Assembly: GCA_033439295.1 (NCBI GenBank)
Contig: JAVTLE010000014.1
Coordinates: 2,604,001 to 2,668,000 of the forward strand
DNA: 64,000 nucleotides
From: Deuterostichococcus epilithicus
Taxonomy: Eukaryota > Chlorophyta > Trebouxiophyceae > Prasiolales > Stichococcaceae
Direction of reading: 5' to 3'
A program made the translations under genes and the position numbers. A model generated the notes under the pieces. That model was given only the letters and a program-made list of their open reading frames with translations, had not been told where the DNA came from and did not search any database. Positions 12,140 to 26,790 of this stretch are shown one piece after another (the stretch's first letter is position 1; every line of letters starts with the position of its first letter).

Positions 12140-14013
12140 ATGCATGGATGCATGATGCCAGATCGACCGCACGTATTCGTGGGCTTCTGTGCGACCCGAA
12201 GGAGATGCGCTCCCCGGCTGCCCTCGATCTCTGCCAGGGAGAGGCTGCCAAGCTGCACGCGGCGTGCTGCCCGCGGTAAGCATGTCGTCGCCCGCTGCCC
12301 AGCATCATTCGACAGCGCAGAAAGGCTCGGCATTGATAGATCCACGTCTTGCTCGTGGCGTGCAGCGTGTGCGGCGGCGGACGGCGCTGGTGAGCCCCCT
12401 GCGGAGGGTGCGGATGACGGAGCGCCAAAGATTGGAGACTGGCGGGCCTTCAAGAGCCGCCTGCTGGCTTCCTCAGGTGCTAAACATGCACGTGATACTG
12501 CTGACTTCATTGCGTAGGAGCATTCGACATGCTGGCACCGTCCCCCTTGCGACTCCGCCGGAGCCCACTGCATGCCAGCATGCATATGGCCTGCCAAAAG
12601 GCTGACATCCACGTGCAGCGGGAGAGGCGACGGACAGCAGCCGCCAGACACCGGAGAACATGGCAGTCCTGCGCGAGCAAAACCAGTGCGGATTCCCTCC
12701 ACCCAGAATGCTGACTCCACCATGGCCATGCTCACACTACGAGCTGGATGTTGGGACGATGCGCTCTGATTGCCCTCCGATCGACGCAGGTACCTTGCTG
12801 ACGAGGGCGTCTGGGCATGCCAGTCAGACCGTCTCGAGCCAGGTGCACGCGACTGACCAGCCAGCGGTTTTGTCAAGAAACCTTCCGTGCAAACATGGCC
12901 ATGATGCAGGCAGAGCCGCATCTGCAGCTGCGGCAAGATTTCGCAGCCTCAACCAGCATCAGCGGCACCACTGAACCTCCTGCAGGCACACTGTTGCTGG
13001 CGACGCCAGAGGCGCCGATGGTGTCCGGCGACGGCAGAGTCACGCAGCTGGTCGTGCTGGTGCTGCGGCACGACCCGCAGGGCGGCACCGAGGGCATCAT
13101 GCTGAACCGCCCCTGCTTCGCCAGCGTCGGGGACCTCCTGGGCTGGGGGTGACTGCCTGTCCCTGACTGAAACTGAGTGCATCGCAGCCTGGCCGTATGC
13201 TGCCTGCAACCTATGTCGCTGACAAGGTGCCGACAACTGTGGGCATGACTGAACCTGCACGAGATGGTGCAGATGGAACACAGGAGCAGCGAGCGAGCCG
13301 GTGTTCCAGGCGTTCTCTGCTGCGGCAGTCTACTTGGGGGGTGCGTATTGAGTGCGCCGCCAGATCTTGTGACTGCCGGGCAGTCTTTTGCAGTGCATTC
13401 ACCCTGCAGCGCGCCTCGATGTCAGCGAGATCAAGACCCGCTCTGATTCTCCGCAGGAATGTTTGCACCCAACAAGGTCGCACGGCAAAAGGGGCTGATG
13501 CTCCATGGGCAGGTGAGTGGCTGATGGACTCAGCCTCGCGTCCAGTCACGATGCAATGCGTGGGCCGCCGGGACTCTCGCAGATGAATGTGGCACTGCCC
13601 CCTCAGGCTGATTTGCCGGGCAGCGAGGAGGTCGCACCCGGCATCTACACCGGCGGCGAGCAGGCGGCAGCGCTGCGCATCCTGCAGGGCAGCGCCACAA
13701 CTGCAGAGTACCGGTTCTTTTCAGGGTGCGCCGTCCTGCCGATTTACTTGCTCTTTGTTCCATCAATCCCACACGTGTTGCATGCTGTCCAATCAGAACA
13801 ATGAACGCCTGCCTGAACATGTTTGAACAGCACAAATGCAAATGCAGGTCGCTGTCCTGGAAGGCCGGCCAGCTTGAGCGGGAGATTCAGGCGTCCATCT
13901 GGACACAAGCCGACTGCTCGCGGTCTGTCGCCCTAAAGCCCTGCTGGCAACTGCCGGTGCCGCTGTGGAGGGAGGTGCACAAGCTGATGGGCGTGGCCAT
14001 CGACGAGGATTGA
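12140..14013 (+). CDS. UPF0301/AlgH family protein (DUF179)
   Basis: This belongs to a conserved family of uncertain biochemical role found in bacteria and, as nuclear genes, in plants and algae. Six exons (12140-12476, 12986-13148, 13294-13340, 13457-13512, 13607-13725, 13848-14013) join in phase to 295 residues. Family landmarks in order are GDWRAFKSRLLAS, TLLLATPEAPM, LVVLVLRHDPQGGTEGIMLN, VYLGGMFAPNK, GLMLHGQ, EVAPGIYTGGEQAA, YRFFSG and GQLEREI, ending near AIDED. The first 60 or so residues are rich in Arg, Ser and Ala and could be an organelle transit peptide. The start is uncertain: the ATG at 12140 or one at 12152 or 12077 would all serve. The exon 1-2 join is the least sure, since plant relatives carry a further dozen residues there and a small exon may be missed. 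Confidence 0.82.
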
Positions 14014-14196
14014 GAATATCGGCTGCCTTGCACCTCTGACGTTGGTATTCTTCCGAATCGAAATCAAATTGAATCCAGCTGCGTATGTCTGCAGAAGACT
14101 GAAGACTAGAAGACAGCTGATCTTCACCCTCAGGGCAGCGCACTTCTGTCAGTGTCGTCATGCGGTGAGCAGAGCACCAAGCTGCAGTCTGGACAC

Positions 14197-16648
14197 TCAG
14201 GACCCGCCCGAGTGGAGGTCCATCAGGAAAGACTCCAGGTCCTGTTCGTCAAGATCCATTTCGTCGCCCGCCGCCGCAGCAGAGCCTGGTGCATCTGCCT
14301 CAACATCCTGTAGCGCGCCACCGCGCAGGGTTGCAGGGCTGTCCGCACTATCGGCAGGCCCCGTGCAGCCCACAGATGCCGCTCTGCTCTCGGGCGCTGC
14401 GGCGCCATCAGGACGGTCCAGAGCCGGGCCGCTTGCCACTGCATTTGCGCCGGTCACGGCTGCAGCACCGGGCGCTCGGGTTTGCACTGCAGCTGCGTGG
14501 CCCGTGGGCTGTGTTTGTACCTGGTTTGGCCCGCACCCTGACGGCAGCTGTCCGACAGCATCGAGCTGCGCTGTGACGCCTGCAGTCGCAGCCTGCCCGT
14601 TTGCAGGCGCTGCTGTGGGCGGCGCGCAGCTGGCAGCCACTGCCTGTGTGCTGCGGCCTCCTGCACTGCCAGCTGCAGGGTCCGCGGGCGGCGGCGCAGC
14701 CAAGGCAGCGGGCGGCACCGGCGCCGACGCCAGGTGCAGCAGCACTGCTGGGTCCGCGGCAGGCAAGGCTGGCGACGACCTACTGTCCGCAGAGCCACCC
14801 TCGATCGCCGATGCTGTAGCTCTGCCAGTACGCATTTGGCTGAGTGGAGTCGCTGCGCTTGCCGCCGGCTGAGAAGTGCCGGGTGTGGTTGGCAACTGGC
14901 TTGTCAGCTTCGCACCAGCCGCGGCTGCGCTGCCGGCACCGGGCACCACCGCTGCCGCGCCAAATTCCGCTGGTGCACTGACATTCTCAAAGCCCACATA
15001 GTCCTGCGCCTGCTGCCCTGCGGCGGCGGGCGCACCGGCAGCTGCCACCGACGGCGCGACCAGCGGCTCTAAGATGCAGACCATGTCCGGGTTGGCGAGC
15101 AGGTCGCTCCACTGCAATTGCAGCAGCAATGCTCGGTCGTGGGGTTCCCGAGTGCCGTCGAGCATTGCCTAGCCCCACCTGACAGTGCAGAGACCCTAAA
15201 CCAGCATCAAACAAGGTGAGCAAGCCGTCACAGGTGTATGAGATGGGAAGCGGCCAGAGCTCGAGGTCCGTCAGTGCAGGAGGCTCTCACATCCAGCAGT
15301 GAGTCGTCGGCCAGGCAGGCGTCCGTGTTGCTGCCGCTGTGCATGCCGGTGTCAGCAGGCGGCGGCAGCGAACTGAGCGCGTCAGAGGGGCCCAGCTGTC
15401 CCTCCGGCTGTGGCTGGCCGGGCTCCGCCCGGGCGCCCGGCATCAAGCGCGACAGGTGGCTCGCCAGCCCTGCCGCAAAGCGCTCCTGCCCGGGGTCAGA
15501 CACCCGAATTTGGCGCACGCCGCACCCTGCATTTGTGCAGAAGCAGACCAGCACGACAGGACATATAGAAACATACAAACCCCACATGAATCATGCAGCA
15601 AGCCGGTTTTCAGCGAATCACAGCTGGCTCGCTGCCAACCCTACAGCGGACGATGACGTGCACCAAGGCTCCGAAACAAGCATGTTTCCCTGCCGTCAGA
15701 CAGCCGATGAATGCCTGTACGCTTTGAAACCGCACCTGCAGCTCGCCGCCGGTGAACAGGGACATGAGCGACTCAGGGTTGACGGTGCGGTCCAGAATGC
15801 CCAGCGCGTTCAGGGCCGCGTGCTGCGCCTGCTGCTGATCCAGATGCTGCTGCTGCTCCGGTGGCGGCCGCCGGCGCCGCGAGGGCACCCGCTTGCGCGA
15901 GCTGTGCTGCCCTGCAGGCGACGCCGGCAGGGCGCCGCCCGCCCTTTGACCGCGCGACGGCGCGGGCTGCGCGGGAAGCGACGGCGCCATTACCCCCGGC
16001 GCCGCCGCCGGTGTGGGCATCATGCGCATGTGACCCGCGCCTGCGCCATGGCCGGCCCGGCTCATGGCGGCCGCTGCAGTGGCGCTGAGGTGCTGCTGCG
16101 CGGGCTGCTGGCCGGCTGCGGCAGGCTGCTGTACGGGCTGAGCACGGGACGGGCCTCCCTGCTGGGGCCGGGCATCAGCAGCGATGGACGTGTTGCTTGC
16201 CGCGCCGCGCGGACGCTTCGCCGGCTGCTGCCGCAGGCGCATGCCCGCCGGTTGCGCCGGGCCCGCCGCCGCTGCCGTCGCCGNCCCGGCATGGCGGTCC
16301 AGCAGGTCGAGCACATCGCGCAGCGCGGGGTCACGGGCCGCCAGCGCCCGCCGCCGGCCCGCCTCCTCCGTCAGCGCCACGTACTCACTCAGGATGGCCG
16401 GCAGCGCCTTGACGCCCGTCGGTACGGTCTGCAGGCTCTGCAACAGCTGCTGTGCGTCCCTGCAGCATGTGGGCGAATCCTGAAAAGGGTATATTTCTCC
16501 GCCTGCACAGTACTTGCGCGACGACCGGCGGAGTGAATGCGTACCGTCTGAAGACATCTGCCGTGGCGCGGAAGTTGGTCTCGAGGTAGTGCAGCACAAT
16601 AACTGCGGTCTCAAACGCGCTGGCTGACGGCGGCGCCCGCACTGACAT
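14197..16648 (-). CDS. Ala-rich protein with LisH/NPAT-like N-terminus
   Basis: Four exons (16545-16648, 15736-16459, 15291-15485, 14197-15168) join in phase to 664 residues. Residues 11-35 (AFETAVIVLHYLETNFRATA) look like a LisH dimerisation motif, and ALPAILSEYVALTEEAGRRR follows. That pair resembles the start of NPAT, the histone-gene transcription coactivator, and its plant relatives; this is a resemblance seen by eye, not a firm assignment. A basic stretch SSRKRVPSRRRRPP suggests nuclear location. The rest is Ala/Pro/Gln-rich, and the C-terminus is acidic (DEMDLDEQDLESFLMDL), like a transcription activation tail. An N at 16284 lies in exon 2 and does not disturb the frame. A regulatory nuclear role is inferred. 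Confidence 0.7.
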
Positions 16649-17157
16649 CCTTGGGCGAGAGTCAAGATTTGAGTGATTGGCACTCATCATGTGAGATTCA
16701 TGGCCTGCCTCATTCAACCTTCCTCGTCATACTGCATGAGGCATCGGGCGATGTGCAAAATCGCTGCAGCTTTCGAATCCAATCTTCAAAATGTGCGCGG
16801 CACCGTTCGCTGCTGTCCCAGCATTCAAAGGTTTAACAACCAAAGAAGAATCGAGATTGCTGACACACGCTCAATTGTGGCGCAATGCGACGAAAATTGG
16901 TTGCCATTGTTTGTTCAGTCACGTGCTGTCTGACAAACCAGCGGCAATTTTGGCGGCATGCATAAGTTCTACTATTCCCGCACCAAGGAAACGGCGGCAT
17001 GCATCAGTTCGTTGGCCAATGGGGACAAGCGTCGAAAGGGCTCCCGGCGCACGCAAGCCCAGTTCTCCAAGCGTGAGAGTCGAAATGAGCTGAGGGCGAA
17101 GCGGCCGGTCGCGCTGCAGTCACCATTGATCGCAGTGTCAACCACCCGCCTGACCGC
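16649..17157. other. Intergenic region upstream of the LisH-like gene
   Basis: This separates the LisH-like gene start from the stop of the next minus-strand gene. It is somewhat AT-richer than the genes. No exon with family support is seen; it should hold the LisH-like promoter and the 3' UTR of the coiled-coil gene. Confidence 0.5.
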
Positions 17158-20094
17158 TCAGGATCTTGACCAGCTAGTCTCCAACCCTTGCAAGTCCACT
17201 CCTTCCACCACCGTTGTGCCATCAGGCTTACCGCTGCCGTCGTTGTTGCCGCCGCTGCTGAAGCGGCTTGTGCGCCTGGAAGCGGCAATGACAGCCTCAC
17301 GAATCTGCATGCCGAGTGCCACGGACCCCGCCTCTGCATCGTCGCCCTTTCTGTGTGCGGCTTGTTGCTGGCTCTTGCACTGCGTCCAAGCACACACAAC
17401 TGTCACTTATCCGAGCACTTGGCAGCACATCCTATGCCGCCTGTGACACTGGCGCGAGCTCGAAACCATCATATACTCTGTCGCAATGGCGGTGCGCTGA
17501 GCATCGATGAGCCTCTCTAACAACTCACATTCTCGCTACAATCCCGCTGCAGGTCTGGCAGGCTCTCCCTGAGAGCCTGCATTTCTCCCTTCAGCGCGGC
17601 AACAACCGTATGGTCCTTTGGTGACTGGGGGTGTTTCATGTCACCCTCAGCGTCAGATGGCGAAAATTGCCGACACAGACGCCTGCGTCCACAAGGCATT
17701 GCTGGTCTGAGTCGTCACAGAGCAGCAGTGTGCAAACCGCAAATTCAGCATAGAACACAGTAATAATGACATCAGTGGGATATGAACTCGTGCATGTCTT
17801 TGACGGCAGACCTTCTGGTGACGCTGAAGGCTTCTGAGGTTTGTCAGCCGCCTGAATCAGCGGCAGCGGGCCTTATTCGGCCCTCCATGCCTGTGTTGAG
17901 CTGCACTTTGGCTTCGTTGCTGTCTACCCCGAGCCTCCGACTCCTGCCGCGATCAAAGTAGATCGGCAATCTAGCGCCCCAAGCTCCAGCAGTGCACCCA
18001 TGTAACGTTTGTTGCACTGTGCTGCGATCACAAACTTCACATGGCTCACACAGAGTCAGGGTCGGGTGCGCACACCTCGTTAGGGCTCTGGTGCCACGAG
18101 GGGTTGTCGCTGGCATCCGACTCGGCGCAGTCCAAGAGATTTGAGCCGCACACAGCAGGCTGCTTCGTATCCTTTGCTCGGGCCTCATAAGGCTTCTGAG
18201 CGGCGCTGACGTTCTGCCGCCGTTGCACCTTGGCACCAGCGGCGGCCGTGTTGGTGGTGTGCCCTTCTTCCTTTTCTTCCCCCCCTTGCGATTGAGCCTG
18301 CCGGTCCTGCAAGCGCGCCTTCGCTGTATGTCATGAACGCCGCGCTAACAAGGAATTACTGAAATCTCTCTGGCTGGGGAGCATATGGAGCAGCAAATGC
18401 GGCAGGCTAACTTGGCAGTACAGATGCACCACTCGAGCCTGGAGATTGACGTACTTAATGTTCACATCGTTGATGGCCTCTTGGAGGCACACCCCGTCTC
18501 TGGCAGCCGCTTCTTCCACCTACGTCGCGCACACGATGCCATCAGTTCGGTATGCGCAGCATCGTTTATACTGCAGGGCAGAGGTCTATTGAAGCTGACA
18601 CACTACCTCACGCAGGGTAACCACCGAGGCGGTGGCGAAATCCTCTGCCATGTCCACCAGCAGATCAGCAGCAGCGTGCACTTGCCGCTCCTTTTCATGC
18701 TCCTTCAGTTGATCCCCGAAGCGGCGCAAGTCCTCAAGCGCCACAATAGCGCTCAGCCTGTCCTCGAGGTCCTGCATTGTTGGATGTGATAGATGGCTTG
18801 CCTGGCAAGCGCGGCTTCTACAGATGGTGGGGCGGCGCCACCGTCATGCCATGTGTACATGAACCAGCAAGCGCACATGTCCGAGTGGCCACAGACGACA
18901 AGTTTACACCTGGATGCGACAGTGGTCCCTCAGGAGCTGCTGCCGCAACTCAATGTCAGCCGACTGCGGACCCGCTGCAACGGCTGGCCGCTGTGACGCA
19001 TTGTCGCCCACTGCCCGAGACTGCACCTGGTCCTCCTGCATGTGGACAGGGCACTCACGCATCAGCCCGCCTGCTGCTTCACCCTGGATCAGTGATCACG
19101 CTGTCGTCGACCTGATGCTGCATGTCTTGCTTCGCACACATCCTGCCACACGCATCCTGCCTGCAACGCTGCACCAGCGCGGTCGCAAGGCACGCCTCTG
19201 TGACCGTCAAGCGCTCCTGCAGCGCCTTGATGGCTGCGCACCTCGCCACGTGCCGGCGCTGCGATGCCTGGATTTTGGCAGCAGTCTCCTTCTGACTACA
19301 CTTCGCCGCCTTGAGCTGCGAGAACGCACATGCTTGCTGGCATCGACAACCAAGTCAATGTTGGCTGACAACTGTGCTCTGATTGCAACTGACAACCACC
19401 TTGATGAAAGATATTCGACAACCTTCACCTGCCAGTTGCTAGTTCAATTCATGACACGCACGGATCCGAGACAAGCGGAGCACCTGCGCACGGAAGCGCG
19501 CCCACAGCTTTCGCTCGGTATGTCGATCAGTCTTCTGTTTGCCAGCTACGGTGCTGTTTTCACCCGCCGAGCAAGGACCATGCAGTAGAACCTGGACGAA
19601 ATGAAAGCCAGCTACTCAATGATGCGAAGTGCTGCTGTGCAACTGATAGATGCAGTGCGCTGGCTGTGACTCCACCACCACGCATAAGCCTGATGAGACC
19701 CCATCATCATCGAGCATGTGCACGGCACCGTCGCCTTGTGAAGATAGAGTACCAAGCAACCCACCTGCACTTCAAGTGGCAGTCCCAAGCGCTCCTGACA
19801 ACGCACCGTTCGGCCTGGCCGCATCAGCTCTGCCACACGGTCGCCAAGAGCCAAATACTTGCGGCGCATCTCCCTGCTGTCCAGCTCCGTCTCTTCGAGC
19901 ATCTGCTGCATGCCCTGGACCACATCAGAATCGAAGAAGATATTTGCTGGCCGTCAAAATGCCAGATGAATGCCAGATTTCGTTTCGATGGTCGGCGCTG
20001 CGCTTATGTCTCTGCAGGCGTACGCTGCCACACCTGCCATGCGCCCCAGTCGGGGACGCGACCGCCGTCAGGCATCCGCGTCCGCAGCATGTAG
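17158..20094 (-). CDS. Coiled-coil protein of unknown function
   Basis: I do not recognise the family. The 3' half is well defined: exons 19112-19315, 18910-19021, 18607-18771, 18466-18519, 18050-18306, 17529-about 17690 and 17158-17379 keep phase, the last ending in a stop. They encode charged, heptad-like helices such as QDLEDRLSAIVALEDLRRFG and AALKGEMQALRESLPDLQ. Upstream exons are visible but not joined with confidence: one near 19330-19390 (AQLSANIDLVVDASKH), one near 19815-19945 (MLEETELDSREMRRKYLALG), and a possible first exon from the ATG at 20094 (MLRTRMPDGGRVPDWGAWQ). The C-terminal segments turn polar and Ser/Asp-rich. A structural or scaffold role is the most that can be inferred; a ciliary or centrosomal protein is possible but nothing here proves it. 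Confidence 0.6.
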
Positions 20095-21051
20095 TTAAGC
20101 CGGTGCCCAGCTGGATGTGGGGTGCTGCCGTCTCACGTCGCCGTAGTGCTCCTGCAATGGGTTCAGACCGCAGAAACATTGTCCGAGAAATCCACTGCTG
20201 CTACAAGTACAGTAGACACACTGATCAAGCCATGAAAAGCGGTCCCCAGTAGCTTGCAGCCTGAGTGGTCCTGCGGCGACAACATGCCCAGCAGGATCTT
20301 GCTTTCGCTTCTGACGGCCGTCTTCAGCAGATGAACACGGCTTCACATGCAACAAGGAGGGAGCACCGTTTCTGACCCTCGAGCTTTCTGCGACAGAGTG
20401 TTGTGCAACATCATTTCAAGTCATCGGCAAGTCACCCGGAAATGTGAAAGTCTGTCAGATTCAGTACGCTCACGCAAAAAACTGTCACATTTCACAGGCT
20501 GCTTGCTACACGTAGCAGAGACCTGCAAAATCTATGGGACTGAGGTGCAGCGCTATAATGTCAAGCACAAGTCACTCCAATCATTTATCTAGGGTCCACC
20601 GGACACTGGCCGCTTGATAAGGCGAACAAAACCATCCGATTAATACCTCGCAGGAATTGAGACGCGTGATGCACACCCAGTGCGGGATCATGTGTGGCAT
20701 CGTCCCATCCAAGAAGTGGCTCAGGGTTTTGCCATCATGCACTCAACAAAGCGCAGGACCAACTTGTGCATCAGCACACGCAAGCCTCTTGAAACTCAGC
20801 GGAGGTCTAGGCAGGAGGGTTCCGGTCAAAAGCGTGTTGAATTCGATTGACGGCGGATCGACCCAACTCGTACCCCACAAGATGCGCATTGGCAGCCTCC
20901 AGTGCCTGAGCATCTGTTGATCTGAGCGAGCTGGACAGACCTGTCTTCATCGTGCGATAGCAGTGCTGGTTGCAAGCTTAAAGAAAGTGACACCCCAAAA
21001 GGCAAACTGGCAGGACCCATGCCAATGGCGTCCAGACACTCCAAAACCAGA
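20095..21051. other. Intergenic region between coiled-coil gene and ATP2
   Basis: About 950 bp with lower GC than the flanks. It should hold the 5' part of the coiled-coil gene, possibly with unassigned exons around 20100-20300, and the ATP synthase beta 3' UTR. A short frame at 20347-20592 on the plus strand has no recognisable motif and is not called. Confidence 0.45.
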
Positions 21052-24608
<3,557 letters not shown>

Positions 24609-25019
24609 GATCGCCCACTTCCGGGCTGCGCGTCTTGCAGGACACTCGCTTTGAGGCCGCGATCTGCGAGTGCGCCAAGGCGTTGCATTAGCAGGGGAAT
24701 CTCGGTACAGTCCCTTAATCACGATCTCAGGGTATCGCATGCTCGCATGCTGTGCATGCTGCGACCTGTGAAGCTGCAGCATGCATGCTTGGACCGCGCA
24801 GCGTACAATGCACAGCATCGACCACTTAGCACTCGCACAGCTTGGATACGCGATATCGACTTGGTGGACGACTTTCCTCTGATTGGTATTTGGTCAGCTT
24901 TTGCAGCTGGCAAACACTTTGGGTGCGACACACTCGGCGTGATCTGCAAGGACTGCTTCTGATCCGCCTGGACAAGAAGATTCATTTACAGCATCAATCA
25001 CCCCAAGCCATCGACAGAC
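24609..25019. promoter_or_regulatory. Divergent promoter region between ATP2 and HOP2
   Basis: About 411 bp between divergent coding starts; both 5' UTRs and promoters are expected here. No confident core element was identified. The HOP2 first exon may begin inside this stretch. Confidence 0.45.
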
Positions 25020-26368
25020 ATGGTGGGCAAAAGCGAATGTTGCCCAAACTCTTGCCGATCCGAGGAGGCAGGGGGTCTCCAAACACTTTTGCGGTGCCAG
25101 GTTGGGATGATGAATATTCACTGCCGTGCAGGTGGAGCAGCGGGTCACCCAGCTGCTTTTCCGGGAGAATAAGCCCTTTAACGTCCAGAACATCACAGAC
25201 TGCCTGGCGCAGTTTGGCATAAAAAAGGGACAGGTGCAGAAGGCGGTGGACGCGCTGTCAGCAGAGGGCGGCAGCATCACATGTAAGGTAGGTTGCACAT
25301 GATCCGAGTGCACAACGACGCAGCGCGAGCTCGCACGCAGCTCCAACCCGATTGCCGCCAAGACTGTGCAGCACAGGAGTTCGGCAAGACGAAGATCTAC
25401 TTCCCGACACAGTCTGACTCTGGCGACATCTCCTTCGAGGTGCGCGGCGCATGAGAACGTCGCCGTTGCCTCACCTTGGCCCAGCTTCACTGTAGCTGCT
25501 GGCACTGACATGCAGTGCCGACTCGTCCTCATGCAGGCAATGGAGGAGAAGAAGGCGGGTCAGGCGCGGCTGACACAGCAGATGACAGAGCTGGCAGAAC
25601 TTGTCAGGGCACGCAGGTTAGGTGAGCGAGATTTCTCTGTTGCTACTGAACAGGGTTGTGTGCAGATCAGATTTACTGCCGTTCGACCTCGCACGCCAGC
25701 AAGCATGCATCAGCTTGGGTCGTCGCTGATGGAGGCCACTTTGCTTTGCCGCTGTTACAGAGCTACAAGCGCTGCAGGAAGGCCTGTCATCAGCTGAGGT
25801 GGAGTCACGCACCAAGGAGCTACAGACAGAGGTGCGGGCACTGACTGCTGGCTGCTCTGATTTGCCTTGCCAGGCCCGTGCCAATGTCTGGATCTGTCTG
25901 CACAGGTCGAGGCAGATGAGCAGAAGCTCATGCGGTTACAAACTGGCACGGAGCTCATCTCAGCAGAGGAGTGCGAGTGGGTGGAGAAGGTGTGCGAGCG
26001 ACCTCCTTGCTGACGGTGCACCTGCTATACACCAACCCTGCACATCTGGCTGACGCAGTTGCCATGTTGCTGCAGAAGTTCGCGGCGAACATGGAGCACT
26101 GGCTGAAGCGGAGAAAGATCTTCAAAAGCATCTGGTGCGCACCTACACCCCGAGAGATGCCTGTCCAAGCTCAATCAGGACTTGTGCACACTACTGAATG
26201 CAGTCGAGGATGCTCACGAAGACCAGCTGCTGTTCCAGGTCTGCCGTCGGCGAGAATATAGACCGAAAGAAGGCGGATGTCTTTGAGGAAATTGGCGTCG
26301 AGGGAAACGACGATGACGAATGGAGGGAACTTGCGGCACACATGCCCAATAAGAAACGGCGCATCTGA
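25020..26368 (+). CDS. HOP2: Homologous-pairing protein 2 (HOP2/PSMC3IP/TBPIP)
   Basis: HOP2 works with MND1 to stimulate RAD51/DMC1 strand invasion and is classically meiotic. Seven exons are secure and in phase: 25132-25287, 25377-25439, 25537-25621, 25761-25831, 25906-25989, 26076-26134 and 26239-26368. The winged-helix domain reads FRENKPFNVQNITDCLAQFG, then KKGQVQKAVDALSAEG and EFGKTKIYFP, matching the TBPIP domain. A coiled coil follows (QARLTQQMTELAELVRAR, VESRTKELQTE), then ECEWVEKKFAANMEHWLKRR and the terminal FEEIGVEG with basic NKKRRI. The first exon is unresolved: an ATG at 25020 gives the right phase only with a 31-nt intron, which is implausibly short, so the true start may lie upstream. 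Confidence 0.87.
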
Positions 26369-26790
26369 CTGCGTCGCTGCGTACGTTCTGCGCCCTTCAG
26401 ATGCGCCTTTGGATGCTTGCCGTGAGCACCGTGTGCAACCGAACGACGCTGTCTGTGAATCCAGAGGCGCCTGGTGGCCTGTCGTTTTCTAAGATGGTCA
26501 CCATGGCATCTGACCGTGCGTACATCGATCAGACTGCTCCTTGCTGGAGCTGCACACAGGCCATCGACGTAACCGCCGGTCTGCAGAGGACCGAATCCAT
26601 CCCAGTACCCTAGTAGGTACAGCGTTTCGGGCAGCACTGCGGCATGGTCGCCTGGAGCTGACTTGCAAATGGTATCGTGCAAATTTCCAGCATGCGAAGA
26701 TACCAACAGACGCCGCTTTCACATCTATAGGATCTGCTTGGCGGCGCAGCTCGGCAATCTGTTTTCAATCTGCAGAGCACCTCACGACTG
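26369..26790. other. Intergenic, convergent 3' regions of HOP2 and SEC63
   Basis: The stop codons face each other across 422 bp. Only short, unsupported reading frames are present. Both 3' UTRs should lie here; no clear TGTAA was found for either gene. Confidence 0.5.

Noticed and set aside
15238-16536. 432-codon open frame on the plus strand
   Set aside because: It mirrors exons of the LisH-like gene and runs through their introns; composition is that of a GC-rich shadow frame.
25020-25131. HOP2 first exon 25020-25100 with a 31-nt intron
   Set aside because: It has correct phase but the intron is far shorter than any other here, so it is not claimed as the true first exon.
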